Shown: piece by piece, positions 11,895-23,447 of the stretch
Numbering within the stretch: position 1 is the first letter of the stretch
Layout of the letters: each line of letters opens with the position of its first letter
NCBI RefSeq assembly: GCF_035046505.1
Contig: NC_089822.1
Location: forward strand, 98,836,659-98,900,658
Origin: Tiliqua scincoides
Lineage: Eukaryota; Chordata; Lepidosauria; Squamata; Scincidae
DNA length: 64,000 bases
Direction: 5' to 3'
Notes under the pieces: generated by a model
Seen by the model: only the letters and a program-made list of their open reading frames with translations
Database searches by the model: none
What the model was told of the DNA's origin: nothing
Program-made: the position numbers and the translations under genes

Positions 11895-11982
11895 ATGAGC
11901 CCAATCCTATGCATGTCTACTCAGAAGTAAGCCTCATTGTGTTAAATGGGGCTTACTCCCACGAAAGCGTGTGTAGCCTTAA
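11895..11982. mobile_element. Palindromic MITE, short family, good copy
   Basis: GCCCAATCCTATGCATGTCT, ACTCAGAAGTAAGCCTCATT, AATGGGGCTTACTCCCACGA and GTGTGTAGCCTTAA. Confidence 0.85.
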
Positions 11983-12439
11983 GGGGGCAAGGAAAGCAGC
12001 AGTTGCCTACCTTTCCAAAGGCGTCCTCTCCTCCCCCCTCAGGCTTCAGCCACCCGTCTGCTGGTACGACTATGTGCACAGCAGATTCTCTATAGATGCT
12101 GAAGACCCTGCGGATGGCACGCAGGGGGAGAGGGAGGTGGAAGAGGAGGTGCCGCCGAGTCAGGGTGGGACGCTGTGCACGCGGAATTGGAGATCAATCA
12201 CCTGCCACTTAACCAAGCAAACACTCGTGGGATCAGGCTGCCTCTCTTCCCCTGCCCACCTCCAAACAGACAGAGAAAGGCTCCTGTTCACACGTGGGAT
12301 TAATGGCTGACCCGGGTCTGAAAGCGTGCAAGAGGCAAGCGTGCAGGAAGCGTGATATACACGTGCACGTGTGAACGAGGCTTTTCTGCTGGACGGCCCG
12401 GGGGGTTGATTGTTAGGTAACGTCTAATGTCACTGGATT

Positions 12440-14460
12440 CAGGGAGGCTTGCAGTCCAGTAGCATGCAGAGGCTGAGGACAGGTGCGATGCGGTCGCCAG
12501 GCTCACCTGCGAGAGCCACCGCGCCTCTGCGGCCGGGTAGGCTTCCACCTGGCGCGCCATGGGGCCACCGCTGCCGTCCCTGGTCCTTGGGCGTGCCTTC
12601 TTCGAAGGCGGGGACAGAGCAGCCGGCCCGGCCCGCAGCCAGACTCGCCCCCGCACGACACTCCTGGCTCCTGCCCCGGGCCAGGCCCCTCCCTCCACAC
12701 CCCCCTCTGCAAAGCCTGGCGGGGTGGCTGCGCCCCCGGCATTCTCAGGGCAGGCTGCTGCTGCTGCGGCTGCTCAGGTGAGCCGCGTCTCCGCCCGTCC
12801 CTTTCGGGCACGGCAGCTGGAAGGGAGTGCCGGGCGCCCAGGTGCGCAGACAGCGGCAGGCAGGCAAGCAGAGCGCCCTGCTCGGACTGCCCGGAGCTGG
12901 ACAGGGCCAGTCGCTCCGGCTCACTGCTCTCCGAGGGGAGCCCCAGAGCGCGCCCTCGGCTTGCGCTGCAGCTGCGGATGGAGAAGCCAGCGCAGAAGTA
13001 GCTACCGCGCCGCCTGCCTTCTCCCTCGACGGCGCCCCAGAACCGTCGAGGCTCTCCACGCTGTGGGATCGGGACCTTCCCCCACCCCCTAGGGCGGGCG
13101 CGCTGACCTCTCCCGAAGGCTCTCCAAGCGGGGAGTGCCGGAGAAACAGGGCTTCCCAGCAGCATCAGCGAAGGGCACGACGAGGATCCCGTCCACGGGA
13201 GCGCCCGGGCATTCTCCTGGCCACGGTCTGCAGCGCTGCAGCAGGACTCGGCGACCCACTTCGCTTCAAGGGCTCCAGACGCTGAAAGCGGTCCAGTTCC
13301 GACGGCGCTCCAGCACCCGATCGCCGGGGAGGGACGGAGCCAGCGCCTGGGAGAGTGTCCGCAGACTGCAGCACCCGCACCCTCCGGCTCCCGGAGTGGG
13401 CGCTGGAGGGCCCCCCCTGCACCTCCACCAGTCCTCCCCGCAGCGGACCCCCTTCTGAGGGCGCCTTGGAGGCCCCCCGCCGGGCGCCCGCCTGGAGTAG
13501 CGAGGCTGGCGCGCCCCCGTCCCGCGGGCTGCCCCTTGCCGCACCGCATCGCGCGCCGCCGTCGGAGGCAGGGCCCCCGCCTGGGATGACGGCAGAGAGC
13601 CCGCAGTCGTCGTCGGCGTGCCGCGCAGACCCCGAAGGCGGGCCGGCGTCGAGGCTGGTGAAGGTGGAGCCGGCGGCGCCCCCTGGAGAGGAGCCGTCGG
13701 AGGAGGAGGCGGCGGCGGGCTCGCAGCGGCCGTGCGGGCGCCGCAGGAAGCGGCCCGTGCAGCGCGGGAAGCCGCCCTACAGCTACATCGCGCTGATCGC
13801 CATGGCCATCGCGCACGCCCCGGAGCGGCGCCTGACGCTGGGCGGCATCTACCGCTTCATCACGGAGCGCTTCCCCTTCTACCGCGACGGGCCGCGCAAG
13901 TGGCAGAACAGCATCCGCCACAACCTCACGCTGAACGACTGCTTCGTCAAGGTGCCCCGCGAGCCCGGCCGGCCGGGCAAGGGCAGCTACTGGGCCCTCG
14001 ACCCGCAGGCGCGGGACATGTTCGAGAGCGGCAGCTTCTTGCGCCGCAGGAAGCGCTTCAAGCGCGGCGACCCCTCCACCTACCCGGCCTTCGCGCTCGA
14101 GGCGCAGGCCCAGCCCGGGCCTCCTCCGCTGGGCGCGGCCTACGCGCCCCCCGCCGCCCTCTGCTACCCGTCCCCGCCGCCGCCCCTCTTCGGCCTCGGC
14201 CCCCTCATGGCCCAGCCCGGCCCCGAGCTGGCCCAGCAGCAGCACAGCCCGCCGGAGGCGCCCCCGTCGAGCAACGCCTGCTCCTTCTCTGCCCCCGCGG
14301 CCTACTCCGGCCAAGGCCCCGGCCTCCCCAGGCCCCCCAACGTGCCTTACTCCTACACGCTCCCCTGTGCCCAGCAGCTCCAGGTCAACCAAGGCTCCTA
14401 CGCCCAGGGCAGCACCAGCCACCTCTTTGGGGCCTCTGCCCGCCTGGCCATGCCAACCTC
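12440..14460. promoter_or_regulatory. CpG island covering the FOXE1 promoter, 5' UTR and most of the CDS
   Basis: GC content and CpG frequency rise sharply here compared with the AT-rich flanks. The island begins about 1.1 kb before the ATG and fades in the last quarter of the CDS. I cannot place the start site; no convincing TATA box is visible. Long frames on the other strand across this island are by-products of GC-rich coding sequence. Confidence 0.8.
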
Positions 14461-14629
14461 ACCCCCTCTCAGTAACGACACTATGGATTTCTATGGCAGG
14501 ATGTCTCCGAGCTCCTACGGCTCCTTGGCTCATGGGTACAATGCCAGTGGGCAGCTCAGCAACCCTGGTGCCTACTTGCGACATGCCGCCTATTCCAGCA
14601 ACATGGAGAGGTTTGTTTCCGCCATCTGA
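13586..14629 (+). CDS. FOXE1: FOXE1 (thyroid transcription factor 2), forkhead transcription factor, single exon
   Basis: A 347-residue protein with no intron, as in mammalian FOXE1. The chosen start gives MTAES, the same first residues as human FOXE1, and has G at -3; the frame is open further upstream, but that part reads as GC-rich 5' UTR. A basic RRRKRP stretch (52-57) leads into the forkhead domain (about 62-154): [14 protein letters not shown], helix 3 [15 protein letters not shown] (106-120), wing 2 and the RRRKRFKR basic tail (153-160). VKVE (25-28) fits a sumoylation motif. The middle is rich in Pro, Ala and Gln. The end, DFYGRMSP to ERFVSAI, matches the human end DFYGRTSP to DRFVSAM. 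Human FOXE1 has a polyalanine tract just after the forkhead; it is absent here. The family binds DNA in the nucleus and is needed for thyroid and palate development (established). The gene lies in a CpG island. Confidence 0.97.
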   Translation: MTAESPQSSSACRADPEGGPASRLVKVEPAAPPGEEPSEEEAAAGSQRPCGRRRKRPVQRGKPPYSYIALIAMAIAHAPERRLTLGGIYRFITERFPFYRDGPRKWQNSIRHNLTLNDCFVKVPREPGRPGKGSYWALDPQARDMFESGSFLRRRKRFKRGDPSTYPAFALEAQAQPGPPPLGAAYAPPAALCYPSPPPPLFGLGPLMAQPGPELAQQQHSPPEAPPSSNACSFSAPAAYSGQGPGLPRPPNVPYSYTLPCAQQLQVNQGSYAQGSTSHLFGASARLAMPTSPPLSNDTMDFYGRMSPSSYGSLAHGYNASGQLSNPGAYLRHAAYSSNMERFVSAI

Positions 14630-15036
14630 AGTCGAGGAGGACAAGACCTGCGCTTGTGCCCATCCAGTGGCTGGTACTGCCTTACTCCAGGGCTGGCCAA
14701 GACCTCTAGGTGCTCGAGGGGGGCATGCCAACTGCTTTCCCCCCTTATCTGGTGATGTGCTAGCCTCTGCTCCTCAACACTCAAACCCACCACTCTTGTC
14801 CACACGCCCTTTCTGTCCCCTTCTTCCTTTTCCAATCTAGGGAACGGAAGGAGGAGAAGGATCAGTGGAAGCAAGTGGGCAGTCGAAACTGGGCATCCCT
14901 TGCCAATCTGCTGCCTGAGGCAGCTGTTTCATTTGACCTTATGGGTGGGCCAGACTTGTCTTACTCAAATGCTTGTTATCATAGGCGCACTGTGGGGGGG
15001 GCTACAGCAATTCTTTGCTCACTGCATATTCTACAG
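14630..15036 (+). other. Likely FOXE1 3' UTR, proximal part
   Basis: Unique sequence directly after the stop codon; GC content falls steadily and no repeat is recognised. Called from position. Confidence 0.45.
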
Positions 15037-15236
15037 CAGTGGTTTCCAAACTTTTTAAGGCCCTGGAAGCTGCTGCCTGATTTATAAATGCCAAGGGGTG
15101 TAGCTATAATGGTGATTGGGCAGCAGTGCTCCCCCCAAGCAGCTTATTTAACCCTTGATGCACATAGCCTAATCTGCCCTGTCAGTTTTGCAAACCACCA
15201 AAAATTGGGTCAGGACCCACAGTTTGAGAACCACTG
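15037..15236. mobile_element. hAT MITE in the likely FOXE1 3' UTR
   Basis: Ends CAGTGGTTTCCAAAC and GTTTGAGAACCACTG are inverted repeats of hAT type. The flanking 8-mers no longer match cleanly. Confidence 0.75.
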
Positions 15237-17130
15237 TACAGTACTAGTGAAATCCATTGGTTAAGCATCAGAGAGGGGCAGGATGATTGAAATGTAGATT
15301 TACAGTTCTCAGCCACGAGAAATAACTAAATCTGTGAAGTTTATGCACTATATGATATGAAGCTAGTGATTGAAAGGGTGGGGTGTGCAGGTGGCCTGAA
15401 GGCAGAGGGAGCCTTTTCTAGGCAAGACTGTGAAGTGTGAAAATGCTGCCTTTTAAAATCAAAGTGATTGCAAAATAGTTGGTTTTTTTCCCCTGCTCCT
15501 GGTAGTTCCTCTGGGCTTCATTTTGGAAAGATCCTTCCTTTTCAAAGTGATATGCTGTGGCAGTATCGCCAGCTCAGTAAATAGTCAGTCTCTCTCCTTC
15601 TCTTCTTTTGGCCTAGCTAAAATAGCAAATTATTAATCACTAGGTGTGTGCTTAACATTCTTGATTCCAAGTTTTCAGTGACTCATGAATCACAAAGTAA
15701 TTGGTACAAATGAATATGGGGTCAATGAATCATACTTCCTTTTCAGTCCTTAAGGCAAATGCTCTATTTAGCTCTGTTTTCTGGTAGCTTTAGGAATGCA
15801 ACTACAATAAATAACTTTCCCAATAGACTTTTGTTGGATTTTTACTGATTGCAGCTGATATCTTTAATTAGGTAATTTTCTATCAGCAGGGTGAAAAACA
15901 CTGCCTCCACACCTCAATGCAGTAATTGTTCACAGACTCTCTTATTAACTTTTAGCCCTGGGTCAGATTTCCTCTCTGTTTTTGCTGGGGTTGACAAATC
16001 TCTAGTTCTCAACTATCTAATCAGATGGGAGCATTTTTGTTAATTGTTAGGTAGGAAAACTTCCACATATTATTTGTTCCATGAAACAAATATCTTGAGA
16101 AATCATGTCTTTTCCTGAGATCCTGCATAATCACTTCTTTTTCTCTTTTTAGCTTCCATTTTTACTGACTATAAATTTGAAATATAGCATACTAAGGGTT
16201 TTATTATCAATAACAATCTCTGTCTGTTATAAAAATCAAAAAATTTATCAAAAAAGGCAGTTAAGAAGAATGTAACCAGGTTGCAACCCTGAGAACCAGA
16301 TTTCACCTTGAATACTATAATGGGAAATTGTGCAGTTGCATACTTTCCATGAATCCCTTTCCCGATCCTTCTCCTCACCTTTCTCCCCCATCTGATGTAG
16401 CAAATGGGACTTTAAGTCTGTCCCCTAATGGCTAGGTGAAGGGGTGAGTGGAAGGACTATAGAATATCCAGCTGCAACATTAACATTAAAGGTAAACTCC
16501 TTTCTCCAGGTTGCAACTTGGCCACCTAAGGTCAAAAATGATTTATTACATTGGACAACAAATTTTTACAAAGGTCATGCCCCCAAGATTAAATTAGTCA
16601 TTTCTTATGGAGATGGAGGTGCTGAACACAAATATGACAATGTAAATGTAAAATCAGCTACTGTTTGTGAGAGATCCACAATTAGAATAGACAATTCCAT
16701 AGACATGTACTGGTAAATGTCCATTTCTTTCTCACCTACGTATTTAGTGTGTTTAGTTTCTCCTAAATGAGAGCCATTTTCTTGTTCAGTACATCAAAAT
16801 TAGTAAAAATTAGCTATTTTTATTTCAGAGGCAAATTGTGTGTGTTGTCCAGCTTTCTTAGAACTGTTTTGAGATCTAATGAGCAGAGAACTGTTCAAAT
16901 ACCAGATTCTCGCACATGTACAAACATGCACACACAGAGACCAATAAATGCCACAGAGTTTCTGGACCTGTACCATTTCAGACTTTAGGGAGTGAAAATT
17001 CACCTTTTTGAATGCTCCCAGAAGTCAGAACCTCTCTATGAGAGATAAGAGTTACTGCCAGGCTTCTCCCTGACATATTCGTTTTTTAAGTGCAAAGAGT
17101 TTTTTTTTACAAAGAGCATTCAAACATCCA
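15237..17130. other. Intergenic, unique AT-rich; possible regulatory stretch
   Basis: No repeat recognised. Near 15,830-15,900 ATTAAAGA and TTAATTAGGTAATTTT resemble homeodomain sites. A 90-codon frame at 16,444-16,716 matches nothing I know and has no splice or codon support. Confidence 0.4.
15806..15811 (+). terminator. Candidate FOXE1 poly(A) signal
   Basis: First clear AATAAA downstream of the FOXE1 stop (about 1.2 kb), followed within 30 bases by T/GT-rich sequence. It would give a long 3' UTR, as in mammals, containing a hAT MITE at 15,037-15,236. The assignment is by position only. Confidence 0.35.
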
Positions 17131-17680
17131 CGCATCTCATTTTAGCAGTCTGAAGAGGTACAATCTCAGGACCTGGTCATATGATTTATGTGGCTGACCA
17201 GATTGGCTCTAAAAGCCAACCTACAAAAAGCATCCAACGTGATTTTCAAGCACCCACCTGAGCATCTCTCCTTAACTCTCCAGAATAGCCGCCTAGCTAG
17301 ATCAGACCCTGATCTGTCTCATCTTGCATTTTTGTTGAAGAGCGGCTAAGTAGATGACTCTCACAAGGGTTCTCACAAAGATATGATGACCTTCCTCTGT
17401 TATTTGTCTTTAGCATCTGGTATTCCAAGAGATGCTTTCTCTGTTCATACAGGTACTATATATCATGGCTGATAATGAATGATCAACCCATCCTCCATGC
17501 ATTTGTCTGATCCTTTTAAAAAGCTATCTAAAATAGCAGTCATCATTCCATCTGGTGGCAGCAAATTCCTAAAGTGAATTATGCATTGTGTTAAGAATTA
17601 TTTAATATGGTCTGGCCTGACTCTACTGCCTATCAGCTTATGTTCTAGCATTTTGAGAGGTCAGTTTTCTCAACTGCTTT
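17130..17680 (-). mobile_element. LINE 3'-region remnant (CR1-like)
   Basis: Order and words (GGTGGCAGCAAATTCCTAAA, TTATGCATTGTGTTAAGAA, TATGTTCTAGCATT) follow the LINE tail also seen at 32.6 and 49.6 kb, more diverged. Confidence 0.5.
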
Positions 17681-19391
17681 CCTACTAATGTTCTTATATC
17701 GTGCTGGTTTTGTGCCTGTGTATATAATGAAGCAAGGACTGCAGGCCTAGAATTCTGCATTGTCAAAACTTCTGGAAACAAAGTTGCCCAATTCCCCACA
17801 AATTCTATGATATTAATAAATGATGTGCACTGAGCAGCTTTGCATATTCCTACGTCATTGTCACACTTCTGGCTATATGGTTTGATCTGAGTTTTCTCAA
17901 CATTTGGAATTTTTGTTTCATCACTTTCTTGACAACAAACTTAAGGAGGAATAATGGTCCAAAATACTGTCCATGTGTGTGAGGACACAGAACAAAAAGG
18001 ATGGGGAGTTATGAGAAGAGAGTTGGATGTGCTGAATGAAGAAATCCCAGATCCTCAGGAATGGAACCCTCCCCCCCAAAGTAGTTTTTAAGCTTTCTGC
18101 AGAAACTGCTCACACGCTCTTTTTCCTTCCAAACCATAATGGAAAACTATTTTTTTTAAAATCCCTGGTCAGAGGATTTCACTTGAGCTACGATTTTACA
18201 TTAGAGATAAAATCATTTACAATGCAGTACATTGGTTCTCTCACAGTATGATTTGTAAATCTTCAAGATGATCTTTTGACCAGGTTTCAAACATAGCATG
18301 CAATCCACATTCAGTGGAGTTTGAGATCTATCCTATTCCCGGCCACAGGGTAGCATGCAGCCACACCATGGAGGCACGTACTGCATGCTACGGTGAGGGG
18401 GGGGGGTGTCAGGAGGCCTAGGAGAGGTAAGGAAAACTATATAGCTGGCAGTTACAGTGGGTCCTCTTACTTTTTAGCAGGGCTATCTCTGTGCATTGGA
18501 ACCCATGAGCTGAGAAGGTGAGAACCTTCAGCTGGAGCATATGCATTGAGGATCCGATTGAAGGACTGGAATCTCAGACACAGCTGTGTATCCTGATGCT
18601 TGCAAAAGAGGAGATCCAGGCCGTTTTACCTCCAAGCTCTCACAGTATCTGAATTTTCTGTGCGAGGACCCCACAGTATTAGTACTAATCTTCCAATGAG
18701 TTGTTCGCCTTGTAGAGAAGAATAAACTTAACAAGGGAAGAAAAAGGAATCAGAAGCTGAGAATAGGAACAAGATCTAAGGCTGTGTGAACTAGTGTTAC
18801 CAAGTTACTTTGTTCAGTGATATTGTCTGGGGTCTGGAAAGCCTGTTTCTTCTTTATCATGTCTAGTTCTGGTTGGCTAGACCAGGGTTTTATAGATAGT
18901 CATATTATGACCTGGTTGCATTATGAGAGAGAGGGGTGGGGGGTGAGGTTTACACCTCATTATGACCTAAGTCAAACGCTGCCTGACCTTGGGCATCTGA
19001 GGCTTAAACCCCAACATCACACGTCCATCTTAAATGGTTAGTTGCATTTGTATGACTGGGCCCTTTTACCCACACTGTTTTCCCATGGTTAGATTTGTGC
19101 CCTTAAGTATTTTGGTTGGAAAAAAAACCACATAGTTTAGTTTCACTGTCAAAATATTTAGGAAATTAGGGTTGGATAAAGAATAAAAATTAATTATAAG
19201 AATGTTCTCTGCAGCAGGCTTTAGAGTGAAAAGAAGCCTGGGTCTCCTATAAAACTTTGTATTGTGGTCCCAGTCATCCTTCCTGACCACCACAAAAACT
19301 ACTAATGGGTATGTGCATTTGTTCACATTTGTTCCTTGTTACCATTGCTGGTCAGCTCCCTCCAGTTTCTATCCATGGTCAAATTTTAGAC
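17681..19391. other. Intergenic, nothing specific
   Basis: Unique AT-rich sequence with a G-run near 18,400. No gene is supported; TRMO exons were looked for and not seen. Confidence 0.45.
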
Positions 19392-19716
19392 CAGGAGTGG
19401 CCAAAGCACAGCTTGCAAGCCATATGCAGCTCTTTGACATAATACGTGTGGCTCTTGGAAATAGGTTGATTGAGCTCCTTTTTTGCGCCACAATTAAGAT
19501 AACATGTAAATAAATTTTCAAGCTTTATAATTACTGGGTGTAAACTGAGAGTCCACTAGATTAAAACATAAGTTTAATGTTCATGGTGAGTAAATATATT
19601 TAAAAATTTAAATGCTTCTTAAATATTGTGGCACTCAAACAACTCTCCTGTGGCTCTTAGACATCAGAAGTTTATCATATGTGGCTCTTAACATTAAGTA
19701 AATTTAGCCACCTCTG
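19392..19716. mobile_element. hAT non-autonomous element
   Basis: The 5' end CAGGAGTGGCCAAAG is paired with TTTAGCCACCTCTG at the 3' end. Flanks TTTTAGAC (19,384-19,391) and CTTTAGAC (19,717-19,724) agree at 7 of 8 bases. Confidence 0.8.
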
Positions 19717-19849
19717 CTTTAGACGGTAAGCACCTTGAGCCTACATTCTGTGTGTTTTATGATGATGTACATGGAAATTGATGGCGCTGTAAAAAAATTA
19801 ATTAATAATTTTATAATAAAATAATAATAACAATAAAAATAAAAGCACC

Positions 19850-20165
19850 TGGAGATGCCAGTTAATTAAAAAGAACTAGAAGAAAAGACAAAATACCGAG
19901 ACCTTACCATTGAAACCACACAACTATGGACAAAATATATCAAGGTGGTCCCCCTTTGTCATCGGGGCACTTAGAACAATCTTGAAATGTTTTGTGAATT
20001 GCTTAAACAACTGCAGCTTACTGAAATAACACCATCAGATCTGCAAAAAATGGCATTATTTTGAACATCTTACATACGGCACCAATACCTAGTTGATACT
20101 TAGGTTTCAAGTTGAGACTTATATCAGTTGCTTAACACCAGTTAACAACTATGTCATGTAGTTTG

Positions 20166-20240
<75 letters not shown>

Positions 20241-20510
20241 AAAGATTTACAAATAGAAATTGAGAGACTGTGACAGAAGAAGACCAAAGTGATCCCAGTG
20301 GAATAGCCCTCGGTGCTATTCCAATACACCTTGAAGAGCACCCAAACAACATTGGGGCCACAGAAATTACCATCAATCAACTGCAAAAAGCAGTGTTACT
20401 GGAAACAGCTTACATTGTGTGGGGTATTTATAGGATAAAAACCAGGCACCCCACATCCTTGGAAAGGATTCGAAGTCTGGATAAAACAAACCAGCCAAAA
20501 TAACTGACTG
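19850..20510 (+). mobile_element. Non-LTR retrotransposon C-terminal remnants around an (AAT)n array
   Basis: Two decayed plus-strand pieces: one reads SPFVIGALRTILK near 19,950, the other ALGAIPIHLEEH and LQKAVLLETAYIV near 20,310-20,420. Both resemble the end of LINE proteins that read VVPVVIGALG and then KTALLGTA. The clade is not certain. Confidence 0.5.
20167..20239 (+). repeat. (AAT)n microsatellite
   Basis: About 24 tandem AAT units. Confidence 0.95.
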
Positions 20511-20514
20511 TGCA

Positions 20515-20660
20515 AAAATCTATTATTATTAATTAATTAATAAAAATTATTAATAGATTTTTGGATAGATTATTTTAGATTAGATTAATATAATTATATT
20601 ATATTATTATTATATTATCTAATATTATATCTATTAGATATAATAGATTTTAATAGATTA
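20515..20660. repeat. AT-rich inverted repeat
   Basis: AAAATCTATTATTATTAATT is followed within 30 bases by its near inverse ATTATTAATAGATTTT, then several TAATAGATT words. It could form a hairpin. Confidence 0.6.
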
Positions 20661-20664
20661 TTAT

Positions 20665-20665
20665 C

Positions 20666-20715
<50 letters not shown>
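20665..20715 (+). repeat. (AAT)n microsatellite
   Basis: About 17 tandem AAT units. Confidence 0.95.
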
Positions 20716-20717
<2 letters not shown>

Positions 20718-21870
20718 TGTTATTATTATTATACATCTTTCTCCTGGTTTTACTGAACTCTATCCCCACCATTTTACTCTGCTTCTCCTGCTTATCCAAA
20801 TTTCTTCCTCTCATCTTCAGACCTAGAATCATAAAATATCGCAGTTCAGCCACTGTGTTTGCAGCATTAGGACTTGTTCTTAAAGATGGCCAGAAATTGC
20901 AAGTAATTTATTCAGCCTGTCCAACACACAACACACTTGTATGCACTCATGCACACACCCATGACACATAAATCTGCCTCCCTGCCCCCATGTCTCCAGG
21001 CCATAACAAGGCTTACTAAGCTCCAGGTTTAGCACAATCCTGGACACCTGAGAAAAAGAATGCTGTTTTTCAAGACATAGACAAGATGACCCACCTGACG
21101 GCATAGATTTACATGGACCTGGGATACTCGGTCTTTTTTTCCTTTGATTGTAGATCCCTCTTTATTCTCTTTCCCTCATCCAATCCCGTTACTGGAGGCT
21201 CTGTTAGCAATCTGTTCCCACACATCTCTTGCCTTCATTCAGCTTAACAGTCCTCACTTTTAGCTCTGCTTTCATTGCTCATTTCCTCTAAAGTAGTATG
21301 TTTCATACTTTCTTCTTTTGGAGAACCCCTTCAATATTGACTTTTCTGCCAAACAGGCCCTGTTTGTTGTAGGTGATTCTAGAGAGTGTTCTAGGACAAA
21401 TTCAGTTCCTATAAACCACTGACCAGCCCTGCTGGGTGAATCAGGCTGTTGCCTTGCATAAGCTGAGCAGACCCTCCACCACACTGATTCTGCTTCAGTA
21501 AGATACTTTGAATGCTGCATTACAGATGGTTGTAGGGGGCAAGCTGCCGTTCAGGGAAGTTTGTCTTCCTGATCTTCTCATGAAGGGACCCCTGATAAGC
21601 TTCCAGGGAAACACTGCATTCCTTAAAACCCAGTTTGAAAACCAGGGCACTGTAAGCTTCCATTGATGACTCCCAAGGAGCTTTAAGGTTCCCTGGAACA
21701 CAATTGGAAAGCCAGTACTTCAAGCAAGAGCAGGCTGAAAGCAAATCAGGGTCGACTGATAGATCTCTGAGTAATGGGTAGTATGCCAGTAAGGATTCTA
21801 ATTCCCAGTTATTTCTTTCTAATTTTTTCACCTCTGAATTTTTTTTTTCATTTTTATGCCTCTGTTTCAA

Positions 21871-22052
21871 GGAGCTCAAGGTGATGTACATAGTTCCTTA
21901 CCTCCTGTTGTCCTCACAAGAACTCTGTGAAATAGGTGAGGCTGAGACAGTGACTGGCCCAAGGTCACCCAGAGAGTTTCATGGCTGAGCAGGGATTTGA
22001 ACCTGGATCTTCCAAGTCTAAGTCCAACTCCCGAATCGCTACACCATCGGGT
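21871..22052 (-). mobile_element. MIR-like tRNA-derived SINE
   Basis: Contains CTGGCCCAAGGTCACCCAG and GCAGGGATTTGAACCTGGAT, the conserved MIR core and tRNA-like parts, then a CTACACCAT end. The copy reads as the reverse of the SINE transcript. Confidence 0.75.
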
Positions 22053-23100
22053 ACGTTCTGATGAGACTGCAAATTAAAGATGTGGGTGCTCACAGCATGC
22101 ACATGAACTGCCGCCCTTGCTTCGGAGCTACTCACACTGCTCATGCCCCCCTTGTGATTAAGAAAATTGGCCCAGCAGCTAATGAAGGAGCCTCCACATG
22201 CATAAGCTATGAACAAGCATGTTGGACCAGTTTGAACTGCATGAACTGACCCCATAACAAGTATAGGTCTGTGCCTTAGCGTTCTCCAGCTGGGAGCTGC
22301 CTTCCCAAGATGGGCCTTGATTCAGATTGAAACTGGGGGTGGGAAGGCTAATGTTGAAGAACTACACACTACAGACACTCTACACACTATAGTCTTGATC
22401 CTTTTCGCAAAGACTTAAAGCAGCTGCTGTATAAACTCAAAAAACCCAAGAATGCAGACTCAAGCTATGCAAGTCACTCAGTGTTACTTCTTCATGTTCA
22501 AGACAGAAGCATCATTTTCTAATTCATATTGAGTGGCACTAAAAGCAGAGACACTGCACTATGTAAAAATAACACTAGATGGCACTCTTCTCTCAGTTCA
22601 GAAAGGCACAGAGGGTGTATGAATATGTGTTGCATGTGTGTAGCAGCAACCAAAGGTTGCCTAGGGAAGTAATGTGTGCTTTTCTGTTTCTCTTTTTGCT
22701 TTTCCCAGCTGAAAGCAGCTGGATCAAGAGAGCACAAAGAGGGCATATTCTTTTACATATATGCATACATTCTCACACAAAACACACACAAAGGCCTACA
22801 TTTCACTGATGAGCAAGAAAAATAAGGAGAGGCAATGAAAGAAGGGCATGCAAGGAAACACTCTGACTGGCACTCACTTTCACCCATCCCATCTGTGTTA
22901 CATAGAGGGAGATGAGGGAAAATTACACTTAAGGGGCCACTGTTCATCTTCCCTCCACCTACTGGTAGTCAACTATCGGGATTATTTACCAGCCACCTGC
23001 TCTACCTAGAACGTTTTGGATTGTGGGTGCTCTGTGAGCGTCCATCAGGGAAGAGGTGCAGGCTTAAGAGGCAAATCCTGGTGATTCTGGTGTATATAAC
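22053..23100. other. Intergenic, downstream of HEMGN
   Basis: Unique sequence; no TRMO-like codons on either strand were recognised. Confidence 0.4.
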
Positions 23101-23105
23101 GCCAA

Positions 23106-23195
23106 CAGCACAATCCTATGCATGTATACTCAGAAGTAAGTTCCATTGTGTTCAGTGGGGCTTACTGCCAGGAAGTGTATAAGAATGCAGCCTGA
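23106..23195. mobile_element. Palindromic MITE, short family, good copy
   Basis: CACAATCCTATGCATGTATA, CTCAGAAGTAAGTTCCATTG and CAGTGGGGCTTACTGCC. It lies just past the HEMGN poly(A) signal. Confidence 0.85.
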
Positions 23196-23262
23196 GCTAG
23201 TAATTTCCTATATTTCAGAGATGGTTGGAAACTGAAGAAAAATTCAGCAAAAGTAAATTGTG

Positions 23263-23268
23263 TTTATT
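23263..23268 (-). terminator. HEMGN poly(A) signal
   Basis: AATAAA on the minus strand, 88 bases after the HEMGN stop codon. It supports 23,356-23,447 as the true terminal exon and implies a short 3' UTR. Confidence 0.7.
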
Positions 23269-23355
23269 GCTCACACAAGAATAGCAAATATCACATATTC
23301 TAACAGAGTTTTGAGTTATACAAAAACAAATACTGCTTGCACCCTGAATTTGAAA

Positions 23356-23447
23356 CTAAAAAGAGCCATGGAACTCCTGTTCCAAATGATCATTTTCCAG
23401 AGATTCCAGGATTTCTGGTTCTTCTGATCTCGGTGTCTCCTCTAGTT
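23356..23447 (-). CDS. HEMGN: HEMGN last coding exon
   Basis: A strong acceptor (T-rich tract, then AAACAG) precedes LEETPRSEEPEILES and then an acidic end closing in EFHGSF and TAG. The acidic composition, size and closing aromatic/Phe residues resemble the human C-terminus. The entry phase (needs one base, giving Glu) agrees with exon 3. A poly(A) signal lies about 90 bases on. Confidence 0.78.

Noticed and set aside
1-12400. XPA, the next gene upstream of FOXE1 in human
   Set aside because: No XPA zinc-finger or DNA-binding exon was seen; in human it is also far from FOXE1, so it probably lies outside the window.
12503-14422. 639-codon open frame on the minus strand across FOXE1
   Set aside because: Arg/Gly/Ala-rich shadow of GC-rich coding sequence antisense to a firm FOXE1 call; no domain recognised.
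16444-16716. 90-codon plus frame
   Set aside because: No recognised similarity, no initiation or splice support, AT-rich intergenic setting.
20132-20386. Poly-Tyr or poly-Ile frames
   Set aside because: Simple translations of an (AAT)n microsatellite.
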